Assembly (NCBI GenBank): GCA_002919305.1
Contig: PKFB01000024.1
Location: forward strand, 163,371-227,370
Source of the DNA: Actinomycetales bacterium
Lineage (GTDB): Bacteria; Actinomycetota; Actinomycetes; Mycobacteriales; Micromonosporaceae
Length of the DNA: 64,000 nt
Direction of reading: 5' to 3'
In this document: positions 1 to 9,361 of the stretch, in pieces
How the letters are laid out: each line of letters opens with the position of its first letter
How positions within the stretch are numbered: the stretch's first letter is position 1
Translations under genes and position numbers: made by a program
Notes under the pieces: model-generated
What the model saw: the letters and a program-made list of their open reading frames with translations, nothing else
Told to the model about the DNA's origin: nothing
Databases searched by the model: none

Positions 1-2105
1 TGCGGGCGCTCCACGAAGCGATCCTGCGGGGCGAGTTCGACCACCGGGCTGTGGAGCCCACCGTGAGCACACCGGGATACACCGTGCCCGGGCAGCTCCC
101 CTTGGAGGTCGGGGGATTCGTGGGGCGTGAGGAGGAGCTCAGTCGACTGGACGCCCTGCTCAGCATCGGGGAGCGACGGCCGACCGCGCCGATCGTCTCG
201 ACCGTGTCAGGCACCGCAGGGATCGGGAAGACCGCCTTGGCGGTCCGGTGGGCGCACCGGGTCGCTGACCGTTTCCCGGACGGTCAGTTGTATGTCAACC
301 TCCGCGGCTTTCACCCCACGGGGAGAGCGGTCAGTCCGGAGACGGCGATCCGCGGTTTTCTGGAGGCGCTTGGGGTGCCGCCGCAACGGATCCCGACCGA
401 CTTTGAGGCGCAGGTGGGTCTGTACCGGAGCCTGTTGGCTGGGCGGCGGGTACTGGTGTTGCTCGACAACGCCCGCGACTCTGGGCAGGTGCGCCCGCTG
501 CTGCCTGGGGCACCGGGGTGCCTGGCGTTGGTGACCAGCCGCAATCACCTGTCCGGCCTGGTGGCGACGGAGGGAGCCCACCCGATCACGTTGGATCTGC
601 TTCCGGCTGAGCAGGCGCGCAGGCTGTTGGCGGAGCGGTTAGGGGCCGATCGGGTGGCCGCCGAACCCGAGGCGGTCGACGAGATCATTGCGCGGTGCGC
701 GCGGCTTCCGTTGGCGCTGGCCATCGTGGCGGCTCACGCGGCCACCCGTCCGGATTTCCCGCTGCGGGTCCTGGCCGCCCAGCTGCGGGACGCGCAAGGC
801 GGCCTGGATGCGTTCTCTGGAGAGGATGAGACCACCGACATCCGGGCGGTGTTCTCCTGGTCCTACCGGGCGCTCAACGCCGATGCGGCTCGGCTGTTTA
901 GGCTGCTGGGGCTGCATCCGGGGCCGGATATCGGAGTCCACGCGGCGGCGAGCCTGGCCGGGGTGTCCCGGCAACAGGTACGCCCGTGGCTGGACGAGCT
1001 GACCCGGGCCAACCTGATCACCGAGCACGCGCCTGATCGCTTCACCTTCCATGACTTACTGCGGACTTACGCCGCCGAACTGGCCCGCACGATCGACTCC
1101 GACGAGGACCGGCGTGCGGCGCTGCACCGGCTGTTCGACCACTACCTGCATACCGCGGCGGCCGCCACCGCCCTGATCTACTCTCCCCGGGACCTGATCG
1201 ATCTGCCGCCGGCACACCCGGGCTCATTCGTTGACGCGTTCAGCGACCGTGGGCACGCGTTGACATGGCTGATTACCGAACAGTCGGTGTTGGTGGCGGT
1301 CGTGGACCACGCCACCGCGATGGGGTGTGAAACCCACGCCTGGCAATTGGCCTGGACTTTGTTCAACTTCTTCGATCGACGCGGACATTGGCATGACCAG
1401 CTCGGCATGCAACGGTCCGCGCTGCAGGCGGCGCGTCAGTTGAGGGACCGGACTGGGGAGGCGTACGCCCACCGCGGCATCGGGCGTGCCCAGCTGCGAT
1501 TGGGGCGCTACCAGGAGGCGGTCACCCATCTGCAACACGCTTTGGAGCTGTATCAGGAGCTGGGCGACATCGTCGGGCAGACCCATATCCACCTCGGCCT
1601 TGGCGGGGCGTACACGCGGCAAGGCCGGCATGAGGAGGGGATGCGGTACGTCCGGAGCGCCTTGGAACTGGCCACCTCGATCGATTACCGGTACGGACAG
1701 GCCAGGGCGCTGAACAACATCGGGTGGGTGCTCGCAAACACAGGACAGCACAAGCAGGCGTTGAACTACTGCCAACAGGCGCTGGCATTGCAGCAGCAGA
1801 TCGGGGACCGGCTGGGACAGGCCGCCACCTGGGACAGTCTCGGCTACATCAACTCCCATCTGGGGCGATATGAGCAGGCTGTCGCCTGCTACACGCACGC
1901 GTTGGATCTGTACCGGCAGGCCGGTGACAGATACAACGAAGCCGACACGCTGGTCTCGCTGGGAGACGCCCACCACGCCGCCGGTGACCCAGTCGCCGCC
2001 CGGGAAACCTGGCAGCGGGCTTTAGAGATCCTCGATCAGTTCGGCGGTTCCATCGCCGAGGACGTGCGAACCAGGCTGCGGAATCTGGGCCACCGGGCGG
2101 GGTGA
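1..2105 (+). CDS. AfsR/SARP-family NB-ARC and TPR transcriptional regulator, 5' end cut off by the window
   Basis: The reading frame is open from base 3, so this is the C-terminal part of a longer gene. Before the GTG at 51 it encodes ALHEAILRGEFD, which resembles the end of the BTAD domain in AfsR/SARP regulators. An NB-ARC/STAND ATPase follows; counted from the codon at 51, the P-loop GTAGIGKT is at 54-61 and a Walker-B-like VLVLLDNA lies downstream. The last 250 or so residues are TPR-like repeats (for example RYQEAVTHLQHALELYQ). Family knowledge: these ATP-dependent switches control secondary metabolism or morphogenesis in actinomycetes. The DNA-binding domain should lie upstream, outside the window. 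The target is unknown. The gene stops 8 bp before the convergent YczE-like gene. Confidence 0.88.
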   Translation, partial: RALHEAILRGEFDHRAVEPTVSTPGYTVPGQLPLEVGGFVGREEELSRLDALLSIGERRPTAPIVSTVSGTAGIGKTALAVRWAHRVADRFPDGQLYVNLRGFHPTGRAVSPETAIRGFLEALGVPPQRIPTDFEAQVGLYRSLLAGRRVLVLLDNARDSGQVRPLLPGAPGCLALVTSRNHLSGLVATEGAHPITLDLLPAEQARRLLAERLGADRVAAEPEAVDEIIARCARLPLALAIVAAHAATRPDFPLRVLAAQLRDAQGGLDAFSGEDETTDIRAVFSWSYRALNADAARLFRLLGLHPGPDIGVHAAASLAGVSRQQVRPWLDELTRANLITEHAPDRFTFHDLLRTYAAELARTIDSDEDRRAALHRLFDHYLHTAAAATALIYSPRDLIDLPPAHPGSFVDAFSDRGHALTWLITEQSVLVAVVDHATAMGCETHAWQLAWTLFNFFDRRGHWHDQLGMQRSALQAARQLRDRTGEAYAHRGIGRAQLRLGRYQEAVTHLQHALELYQELGDIVGQTHIHLGLGGAYTRQGRHEEGMRYVRSALELATSIDYRYGQARALNNIGWVLANTGQHKQALNYCQQALALQQQIGDRLGQAATWDSLGYINSHLGRYEQAVACYTHALDLYRQAGDRYNEADTLVSLGDAHHAAGDPVAARETWQRALEILDQFGGSIAEDVRTRLRNLGHRAG

Positions 2106-2112
2106 GCGGCGG

Positions 2113-2775
2113 TTACGCCGACTTGGAAGACAGTGCGGCCTCACGGCCGGAGTCAGTGGGCGTGCGGCTTTCCGGGACGGTAAACAGCTGCAGGAATAGC
2201 TGGCTGAGCGGGCCGATGCCCAGCGCGTACACGATCGTGCCCGCGCCGACCGTACCTCCCAGCAGAAAACCGATCACCAGGACAGTGATCTCAACCAGGG
2301 TGCGTGCCCACCGGATGGACCAGCCGCGGGCAGCCAGCCCGACCATGAGGCCATCCCGCGGACCCGGACCCAGACGCGCGCCGATGTACAGGCCGGTGGC
2401 CATGCCGTTGAGGACGACAGCGGCGATCAGAAGCGCCCACCGCGCACTGAAGTCATCAGGTGTGGGAAGGAGGGGCAGGGTGAGATCGGTGACGGTGCCG
2501 ATCACGAGCACGTTGCTGATCGTGCCCAGGCCGGGGCGCTGCCGCAGCGGGATCCACAACAGCAGAACGAGCGCCCCGACGATGTTGACGATCCACCCCA
2601 GGGAGATGCCGGTCTGTTTGGAGACCCCTTGGTGGAACACATCCCAGGGATCCAGCCCTAACGTGGCCTCGACCTGCATGGCGAGGCTGACACCGTACAA
2701 CGTCAGACCGGCGTACAGCTGACACAGACGACGGGGCAGTCGATCAACGGCGCGGAGCTTGCTGATCAAAGCCAT
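2113..2775 (-). CDS. YczE/YitT-type integral membrane protein
   Basis: A 220-residue hydrophobic protein with about five membrane segments. It carries the family motifs LGLDPWDVFHQG near the N-terminus and GPGPRDGLM in the middle, and ends in a basic and acidic tail. YczE-like proteins are of unproven function, possibly transporters, and are commonly found divergent from a MocR-type regulator (YczR), exactly as here. I chose the ATG at 2775 because an AAGG lies about 9 bases upstream. A TTG at 2796 would add seven residues but overlaps the first operator-like repeat. It converges with the AfsR-type gene. Confidence 0.85.
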   Translation of the reverse strand: MALISKLRAVDRLPRRLCQLYAGLTLYGVSLAMQVEATLGLDPWDVFHQGVSKQTGISLGWIVNIVGALVLLLWIPLRQRPGLGTISNVLVIGTVTDLTLPLLPTPDDFSARWALLIAAVVLNGMATGLYIGARLGPGPRDGLMVGLAARGWSIRWARTLVEITVLVIGFLLGGTVGAGTIVYALGIGPLSQLFLQLFTVPESRTPTDSGREAALSSKSA

Positions 2776-2791
2776 GAGTGACAGCCTTAAG

Positions 2792-2852
2792 GCCAATAGC
2801 GAGAGTCAGTAGAGCCAATCGTGTGAAGGTGGCTTGATCTATGGTGGCCAAT
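2792..2852. promoter_or_regulatory. Three GCCAAT direct repeats in helical phase: candidate MocR operator
   Basis: GCCAAT occurs at 2792-2797, 2814-2819 and 2847-2852. The spacings are 22 and 33 bp, that is two and three DNA turns. The outer copies extend to GGCCAATAG. They span the gap between the divergent YczE-like and MocR genes, and the last copy lies inside the MocR 5' end. MocR proteins such as GabR are known to bind direct repeats a few turns apart. The assignment to this regulator is inferred from position and phasing. Confidence 0.55.
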
Positions 2853-4310
2853 AGAGCGATTCGTGGCCGGCAGCTCGCGCGGATGTTGGCGTCGTGGCGT
2901 ACCAATGGACGCGGTGCCGACGGTGCGCCACGGTACCTGGCGCTGGCCGCCGCGATTCGTGGGCTGATCGTGGACGGGCGGCTCCCGCTGGAGCTGCGGC
3001 TGCCGGCCGAACGGGATCTGGCCGACGCGTTGGAGATCAGCCGGACCACCGTGAGCGCCGCCTACGCCACGCTGCGGGACACCGGATTCCTGATCAGCCG
3101 TCGTGGGTCCGGCAGCTACACCGCGTTGCCGCCCGGGTACCGCCTCACCAGCACCGGGCTGCTGTCGTTGGAGGAGGTCCGCTCCGAGCGGCTGGATCTG
3201 ACCTGCGCGGCGCCAGCGGCGCCCGAAGAACTGACGGCTGCGGTGGCCGAGGCCGCCGAAGAGCTGCCCCGATACACCCACGGCCACGGTTACTACCCCA
3301 TGGGCATCGCGCCGCTGCGTGAACAGGTGGCGCGGTGGTATACCGCGCGCGGCCTGCCGACCACCCCGGATCAGGTGATCATCACCAATGGAGCGCAACG
3401 CGCGTTGGATCTGGCGCTGCGGGCCTTCACCGCGCCCGCTGAGCCGTTCCTGATGGAGTCACCGACCTTTCCTGATGCGCCGGCGGCCGCCCGGGCAGCC
3501 CGGGTACGGCTGCACAGTTACGGCATCGGCCCCGACGGGTGGGACACCGAGTTGTTGGAGACCGCGGTGACGCAGATCAGGCCGCGTCTGGCGTACCTGG
3601 TCCCTGACTACCACAATCCGACCGGCCAGGTGATGTCCGAACAGACCCGGGCGCGGCTGGTGGCTGCGGCGCACGCCGCCGGATCGCTGCTGGTGGTGGA
3701 CGAAACCTTCAGTGAATTACGGTTTGACGGGCCACCGCTGCCCCCGCCGGTGGCCGCCATTGACCGGCACAACCGGGTACTGTCGGTCGGCAGCATGAGC
3801 AAGGCGTACTGGGGTGGCCTGCGCGTGGGGTGGATCCGTGGAGCGCCGTCGCTGCTGGCCCGTCTGGTTACCGCCCGAGCGACCGTTGATTTGGCGACCG
3901 CCGTGCTCGATCAACTGGTGGCGTATCGCCTGTTGGAGGACGAGCGTCGGGAGAACATCCTGCGGGCGCGGCGCCAGGCGCTGCGGGCGGCGCGGGACAC
4001 GGTTACCCAAGCCCTGCGTCAGCGGCTGCCTCAGTGGCGGTTCCGGGAACCCAACGGCGGAATGTCGTTGTGGATTGAGTTGGACGCGCCGATCAGCACC
4101 GCGTTGACGCGTGCGGCGGAGACACACGGGCTGCGGTTGGCTCCGGGGCCACGGTTCGCCGTCGACGGCACATTGGAACACTTCCTACGACTGCCGTTGA
4201 GTCCGTCCGTGCAGGAGTTGACCGAGGCGATCGAGCGGTTGGCCAACGCCGCCGCGGATGTGGAGGCGGGGACGACGGCGTCGTGGCCCACCCCACTGGT
4301 GGTGGCCTGA
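2841..4310 (+). CDS. MocR-family (GntR plus aminotransferase) transcriptional regulator, YczR-like
   Basis: A 489-residue protein with an N-terminal GntR winged helix (about residues 28-95, LPAERDLADALEISRTTVS) and a class I aminotransferase domain from about 115. The PLP pocket is intact, with NP-TG at 259-262, the DET segment near 287-289, and Schiff-base Lys321 in SVGSMSKAYWGGLRVGW. GAAGGTGG lies 8 bases before the ATG. Family knowledge: MocR regulators sense PLP-linked ligands and usually control a divergent gene. The target is therefore probably the YczE-like membrane gene and itself, through the three phased GCCAAT repeats. The ligand is unknown. Confidence 0.88.
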   Translation: MVANRAIRGRQLARMLASWRTNGRGADGAPRYLALAAAIRGLIVDGRLPLELRLPAERDLADALEISRTTVSAAYATLRDTGFLISRRGSGSYTALPPGYRLTSTGLLSLEEVRSERLDLTCAAPAAPEELTAAVAEAAEELPRYTHGHGYYPMGIAPLREQVARWYTARGLPTTPDQVIITNGAQRALDLALRAFTAPAEPFLMESPTFPDAPAAARAARVRLHSYGIGPDGWDTELLETAVTQIRPRLAYLVPDYHNPTGQVMSEQTRARLVAAAHAAGSLLVVDETFSELRFDGPPLPPPVAAIDRHNRVLSVGSMSKAYWGGLRVGWIRGAPSLLARLVTARATVDLATAVLDQLVAYRLLEDERRENILRARRQALRAARDTVTQALRQRLPQWRFREPNGGMSLWIELDAPISTALTRAAETHGLRLAPGPRFAVDGTLEHFLRLPLSPSVQELTEAIERLANAAADVEAGTTASWPTPLVVA

Positions 4311-4344
4311 CAGCGGGACGAGGCCAGACAGACGGAGAGGGCCG

Positions 4345-4686
4345 ATGACAGAGCAGGCGAGCGTTGACGCCTTCTTTCAAGCGGAGATCAGAGCTGGGGT
4401 GGTGGTGCGGGCGGAGGTCCTCCCCAAGGCTCACATCCCCGCGTACAAGTTGTGGATCGACTTCGGTGAGCTGGGGGTGAAACAGTCCAGCGCGCGGATC
4501 ACGGTGCTGTACACGCCTGAGGAACTGGTGGGACGAACGGTGCTGGCCGTGACCAACTTCCCTCCCCGCCGGGTCGCCGGGTTCCGGTCTGACGTGCTGG
4601 TTTTAGGGATTCCGGTTGGGGGTAATGGCGAAGTCGTCCTGATCCAACCCGATAGGGAGGTGCCGCGGGGTTCCCGCGTCTGGTGA
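4345..4686 (+). CDS. csaA: CsaA-type tRNA-binding domain protein
   Basis: A 113-residue single-domain protein with the Trbp111/CsaA OB-fold: FFQAEIRAGVVVRAE at the start, YKLWIDFGELGVKQSSARI in the middle and RRVAGFRSDVLVLG near the end, the usual length for CsaA. In Bacillus, CsaA has been linked to protein export and binds tRNA-like ligands; its role in actinobacteria is unclear. I took the ATG at 4345 because a GGAGAGGG lies just upstream and the longer in-frame start at 4258 runs back into the MocR gene. It lies 34 bp downstream of that gene and could be co-transcribed. Confidence 0.85.
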   Translation: MTEQASVDAFFQAEIRAGVVVRAEVLPKAHIPAYKLWIDFGELGVKQSSARITVLYTPEELVGRTVLAVTNFPPRRVAGFRSDVLVLGIPVGGNGEVVLIQPDREVPRGSRVW

Positions 4687-4941
4687 CCATCGGCGACCCA
4701 TACGGTGAACGTCCGCCGGGCGGGTGGCCGTCCCGTTCGTCGACCCCATGCCTTCTACGCAAGTTTTGCTGCCAGTAGCGATCCTGTGACCCTGTGCATC
4801 GCCGTGGTCTCCTGCCGCGCCGGTCTGTCGACATTGTGGGACGCCACCGGTGCCGACATGTCATCACGCGCTGGTTTGGACGTCGCATCGGTTTTCAGAT
4901 GAGCGTCATCGGGCCGGGATGAGCAAGGGGAGGGACGGCCG

Positions 4942-7071
4942 ATGCAGGTCTGGCCGGGGAAACGGTATCCACTGGGCGCCACCTACGACGGCATGGGCAC
5001 CAATTTCGCGTTGTTCTCGGAAGTTGCCGAGGCTGTCGAGCTGTGCCTGTTCGATGAGGATGGAACCGAGACCCGGGTTGTACTGCCCGAAGTGGACGGG
5101 TTCGTCTGGCACGGTTATCTGCCGGGAGTGGGGATCGGGCAGCGGTATGGGTTCCGCGTCCACGGCCCGTGGGATCCCGTGAAAGGATTACGCTGCAACC
5201 CCCACAAGCTGCTGCTGGACCCCTATGTCAAAGCGGTCGAGGGCCAGGTGGACTGGCATCCGTCGCTGTTTAGTTATGAATTCGGCGGATCTCCGGAGCA
5301 GATGTCGACCACTGATTCAGCCCCCCACATGCCCAAAGGGGTCGTGGTCAACCCGTTCTTCGATTGGGGGGATGACCGGCCCCCACATCGCCCGTACCAC
5401 AGGACCCTCATTTACGAGACGCACGTTCGGGGCATGACCATGCGGCACCCCGCGGTCCCTGAGCATCTGCGGGGTACCTACGCGGGGATGGCGCATCCGG
5501 AGGTGATCGGCCACCTGGTGGATCTGGGAGTGACGGCGGTGGAATTGATGCCGGTCCACCAGTTCATCCACGACCACGCCTTAGTTCAACGCGGGCTGCG
5601 TAACTACTGGGGCTACAACACTATCGGTTTCCTGGCGCCGCATAACGAGTATTCGGCCACCGGCCAGCGTGGACAGCAGGTGCAGGAGTTTCGAGCCATG
5701 GTCAAGGCGTACCACGCGGCCGGTATCGAGGTGATCCTGGATGTGGTCTACAACCACACCGCCGAAGGCAACCACATGGGTCCGACGCTGAGTTTCCGGG
5801 GCATTGACAATGCCGCGTATTACCGGCTGGTGGACGACGAGCCCATGTACTACATGGACTACACCGGGACCGGCAACAGCCTCAATGTCCGCAATCCCCA
5901 CGCCTTGCAATTGATCATGGATTCGTTGCGGTACTGGCTGTTGGAGATGCACGTCGACGGATTCCGGTTCGATCTGGCCTCGGCGCTGGCGCGGGAGTTC
6001 TACGACGTGGACCGGCTGGCGACCTTCTTCGACGTCGTTCAACAGGATCCGTACGTCAGCCAGGCGAAGCTGATCGCCGAGCCGTGGGACGTGGGACCCG
6101 GGGGGTACCAGGTGGGGAACTTCCCGCCCCGCTGGACGGAATGGAACGGCCGTTTCCGGGACACGGTCCGGGACTTCTGGCGGGGAGAACCAGCCACATT
6201 GGGAGAGTTCGCCTCCCGGTTTACCGGCTCAGCCGACCTGTATGAACACACGGGCCGTCGTCCGGTGGCCAGCATTAACTTCGTCACCTGTCACGACGGC
6301 TTCACCCTCACGGACCTGGTCTCCTACAACGAGAAGCACAACGAGGCCAACGGCGAGGACAACCGCGACGGGGAGAATTACAACCGCTCCTGGAACTGCG
6401 GTGTGGAAGGGGAGACCGACGACCCGAAGATTCTGGAGCTGCGGGCCCGGCAGCGGCGGAATCTCATAGCCACCTTGCTGCTGTCCCAAGGCGTCCCCAT
6501 GTTGTCGCACGGAGACGAAATAGGGCGTACGCAACGGGGGAACAACAACGCGTACTGTCAGGACAATGAACTGACCTGGGTCGACTGGGAGCAGGCCGAC
6601 AAACAAATGTTGGCCTTCACACGCTGGTTGATCGAATTCCGCCGGCGACATCCGATCTTCTGGCGTCGACGATTCTTCACCGGGAAGCCGATGGATTCGT
6701 CGGATGGTGGCCCGCCACTGCCTGACATATCCTGGTTCGCTCCGAATGGTCGCTTGATGGGGCGCGATGATTGGGAGGCCGACTTCGGTCAGGCGGTGGG
6801 GATCTTCCTCAACGGGGACGGTAATCCCAGTCGAGATGCCCACGGAGAGCGGATCCTCGACGAGTCATTCCTCATTTTCTTTAACGCAGGGGTGCGGTCT
6901 ATTGACTTCGTTATCCCCTCTTTGAAATACGGTGGAAAGTGGCAGTTGAGTCTGGACACCTCCAGATCGGACTGGGAGACGGTGGCCGAGGGGGAACCTC
7001 AGATCGTTGAGGCGGGGGAGCGGATCACGGTGCAATCCAAGTCCCTCATGCTCCTGATGAGGATGGTGTGA
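4942..7071 (+). CDS. glgX: Glycogen debranching enzyme GlgX
   Basis: A 709-residue GH13 isoamylase-type enzyme that hydrolyses alpha-1,6 branches of glycogen or limit dextrin. It has the CBM48-like N-terminus (PLGATYDGMGTNFALFSEVA), then the barrel with LDVVYNHTAEG at 267-275, nucleophile Asp344 in GFRFDLAS, acid/base Glu380 in LIAEPWD and the His451-Asp452 pair in TCHDGFTL. GGGAGG lies upstream of the ATG. It is the first gene of glgX-treY-treZ, with one base between its stop and the treY GTG. The linear maltodextrins it releases feed TreY. It is cytoplasmic and full length. Confidence 0.95.
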   Translation: MQVWPGKRYPLGATYDGMGTNFALFSEVAEAVELCLFDEDGTETRVVLPEVDGFVWHGYLPGVGIGQRYGFRVHGPWDPVKGLRCNPHKLLLDPYVKAVEGQVDWHPSLFSYEFGGSPEQMSTTDSAPHMPKGVVVNPFFDWGDDRPPHRPYHRTLIYETHVRGMTMRHPAVPEHLRGTYAGMAHPEVIGHLVDLGVTAVELMPVHQFIHDHALVQRGLRNYWGYNTIGFLAPHNEYSATGQRGQQVQEFRAMVKAYHAAGIEVILDVVYNHTAEGNHMGPTLSFRGIDNAAYYRLVDDEPMYYMDYTGTGNSLNVRNPHALQLIMDSLRYWLLEMHVDGFRFDLASALAREFYDVDRLATFFDVVQQDPYVSQAKLIAEPWDVGPGGYQVGNFPPRWTEWNGRFRDTVRDFWRGEPATLGEFASRFTGSADLYEHTGRRPVASINFVTCHDGFTLTDLVSYNEKHNEANGEDNRDGENYNRSWNCGVEGETDDPKILELRARQRRNLIATLLLSQGVPMLSHGDEIGRTQRGNNNAYCQDNELTWVDWEQADKQMLAFTRWLIEFRRRHPIFWRRRFFTGKPMDSSDGGPPLPDISWFAPNGRLMGRDDWEADFGQAVGIFLNGDGNPSRDAHGERILDESFLIFFNAGVRSIDFVIPSLKYGGKWQLSLDTSRSDWETVAEGEPQIVEAGERITVQSKSLMLLMRMV

Positions 7072-7072
7072 G

Positions 7073-9346
7073 GTGACGCCGACGTCGACCTACCGCGTGC
7101 AGGTTCGACCCGACTTTGATCTTTTCGCCACCGCTGGGATCGTCGATTACCTGGCCGCTTTGGGAGTAACCCACCTGTACGCCTCACCATTGCTGCAGGC
7201 GGCGCCCGGCTCGAGTCACGGCTACGACGTTGTCGACTTCTCCCGGGTGAACACCGAGCTCGGATCCGAGAAAGGACGACTGGCGCTGACCGAAGCCCTG
7301 GCCGAGCACGACATGGCGCTGGTGGTCGATGTCGTCCCCAACCACTGCGGCATCCGGGTGGCTGAGGTCAACCAGGCCTGGTGGGACGTGCTGGCTCACG
7401 GTCCCGCCTCCCCCTATGCACGCTGGTTCGACATCGACTGGTCCGTCGGCCGGATCATGCTCCCAGTCCTCGGAGACGAGCCGAACGCTCTGGACGACCT
7501 CCGTGTGGTGGACGGCGAATTGCGCTATTGGGAATACCGTTTCCCGATCGCCGCCGGGACCTTGGGAGGCACTCCGCAGCAGGTGCATGACCGACAGCAC
7601 TACCGCCTGATCTCCTGGCGCCTGGCCGACCAAGTCAACTACCGGCGTTTCTTCGCGATCAACGACTTGGCGGCGGTGCGGGTGGAGGATCCAGAGGTTT
7701 TCGAGGCCACCCACCGGGAAGTGCTGCGGTGGTACGCCGCCGGGGAACTCACCGGGTTCCGGGTGGACCATCCCGACGGGCTGCGCGATCCAGCGGGGTA
7801 TTTCGCGCGGCTGCACGACGCGGCTCCGCGGGCCTGGATCGTCGTGGAGAAGATCCTGGAGCGTGGGGAACGGCTCCCCGACTGGCCGGGCGTCGCCGGC
7901 ACCACCGGGTACGACGCCTTGCGGCAGATTGGTGGCCTGTTCATCGACCCGGCCGGCGAGGCCGCCTTCACCGCGCTGGACACCGCGTTGACGGGGCGTG
8001 ACGTGAGCTGGCAGGACTTCGCGTACCGCTGTAAACGCGAGGTGGCCACCACGATGCTGATCCCCGATGTTCGGCGCATGGCGCGTCTGGTTCCCCAGGT
8101 GCCGGAGGCGGAGGAGGTGCTTGTGGAGGTCCTCGCCTGTTTCCCGGTCTACCGCTCCTATCTGCCCGTGGGGCGGGAATATTTGCAGTACGCCGTGACT
8201 GAGGCGATCCGGCGCCGTCCGGATCTACGGACCGGGATCGAGGCGGTGGCCTCGCGGCTGGCCGACCCCACCGACGAGTTGGCGGCGAGGTTTCAACAGA
8301 CCTCCGGGGCGGTGATGGCCAAAGGCATCGAGGACACCGCCTTTTACCGCTGGACGCGGTTTGCGGCGCTGAATGAGGTCGGTTCGGATCCGGAGCGGTT
8401 CGGTCTGAGCGTGACCGAATTCCACGCGGTCGCCAGCTACCACCAGCGCCGATACCCGACCGGCATGACCACACTGTCCACTCACGACACCAAGTGGTCT
8501 GAGGATGTCCGGGCCCGGATGGCGGTGCTGTCCGAGATACCCGACGAGTGGGCCTCGTGCCTGCAGCGCCTGATGGCGCGCGCACCACTGCCTGAGCCTG
8601 GGCTCGCTCACCTGCTGTGGCAGGCCACCGTCGGTGCCTGGCCTCTGGTGCGGGAACGGCTGCACGGGTACGCGGAGAAGGCCGCCCGGGAGGCGCGGAC
8701 CGCCACCTCCTGGGAGAACCCCGACGCCGAGTTCGAACAGACGCTGCACCAGGTAGTGGACCGCATGTACGACGACCCGGTGCTGAACGCGGAGCTGTCG
8801 GCGTTCGTGAAGCGGGTCACCCCGTATGGCTGGTCCAACTCTCTGGGGCAGAAGCTGCTGCAGCTGATGATGCCGGGGGTGCCGGACACCTATCAGGGCT
8901 GCGAGCTGTGGGACAACTCCCTCGTCGACCCCGACAACCGGCGACCGGTCGATTTTCGACTTCGTCGAACGCTGCTGGCGCGGCTGGACCAGGGATGGCT
9001 ACCCCCGGTGGACGCCAGCGGAGCCGTCAAACTGCTGGTGGTGAGCCGGGCGCTCCGGCTACGCCGGGACGCTCCACAGCTGTTCACCGGCTATCACCCG
9101 CTCCGGGCACGTGGCCCCGCGGCCGACCATCTGGTGGCGTTCGACCGCGGGGGTGCGGTGGCGTTGGCGACCCGGCTGCCGGTGGGGTTGGAACGACGGG
9201 GCGGTTGGAGAGACACCGAGGTGCTGCTGCCGCCGGGGCGCTTTGTGGAGGTCCTGACGGGGCGACACATCACGGGCGGGCCGGTGGCGCTAGAGGACCT
9301 ATTCCAGCGGTATCCGGTCGCGCTCTTGACACGCCAGCAGGCCTGA
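7073..9346 (+). CDS. treY: Malto-oligosyltrehalose synthase TreY
   Basis: A 757-residue GH13 enzyme that converts the reducing end of maltodextrins into a trehalosyl unit. The N-terminus TSTYRVQVRPDFDLFATAGI and YASPLLQAAPGSSHGYDVVD are typical of TreY. Catalytic motifs are VVDVVPNHCG, nucleophile segment GFRVDHPDGLRDP, acid/base segment IVVEKIL and the third acid in LSTHDTKWSEDVRARM. The GTG start lies immediately after the glgX stop. It acts between GlgX and TreZ to make trehalose from glycogen, a stress and osmoprotection route in actinobacteria. Confidence 0.95.
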   Translation: MTPTSTYRVQVRPDFDLFATAGIVDYLAALGVTHLYASPLLQAAPGSSHGYDVVDFSRVNTELGSEKGRLALTEALAEHDMALVVDVVPNHCGIRVAEVNQAWWDVLAHGPASPYARWFDIDWSVGRIMLPVLGDEPNALDDLRVVDGELRYWEYRFPIAAGTLGGTPQQVHDRQHYRLISWRLADQVNYRRFFAINDLAAVRVEDPEVFEATHREVLRWYAAGELTGFRVDHPDGLRDPAGYFARLHDAAPRAWIVVEKILERGERLPDWPGVAGTTGYDALRQIGGLFIDPAGEAAFTALDTALTGRDVSWQDFAYRCKREVATTMLIPDVRRMARLVPQVPEAEEVLVEVLACFPVYRSYLPVGREYLQYAVTEAIRRRPDLRTGIEAVASRLADPTDELAARFQQTSGAVMAKGIEDTAFYRWTRFAALNEVGSDPERFGLSVTEFHAVASYHQRRYPTGMTTLSTHDTKWSEDVRARMAVLSEIPDEWASCLQRLMARAPLPEPGLAHLLWQATVGAWPLVRERLHGYAEKAAREARTATSWENPDAEFEQTLHQVVDRMYDDPVLNAELSAFVKRVTPYGWSNSLGQKLLQLMMPGVPDTYQGCELWDNSLVDPDNRRPVDFRLRRTLLARLDQGWLPPVDASGAVKLLVVSRALRLRRDAPQLFTGYHPLRARGPAADHLVAFDRGGAVALATRLPVGLERRGGWRDTEVLLPPGRFVEVLTGRHITGGPVALEDLFQRYPVALLTRQQA

Positions 9347-9361
9347 CGGGAGGCGGACGCG

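Noticed and set aside
2102..2722. 206-codon open frame on the + strand
   Set aside because: It is fully antisense to the YczE-like membrane gene, whose protein has clear family motifs; the + frame has none.
4687..4941. 65-codon frame between csaA and glgX
   Set aside because: No ribosome-binding site, no family resemblance, and it runs into the glgX leader.
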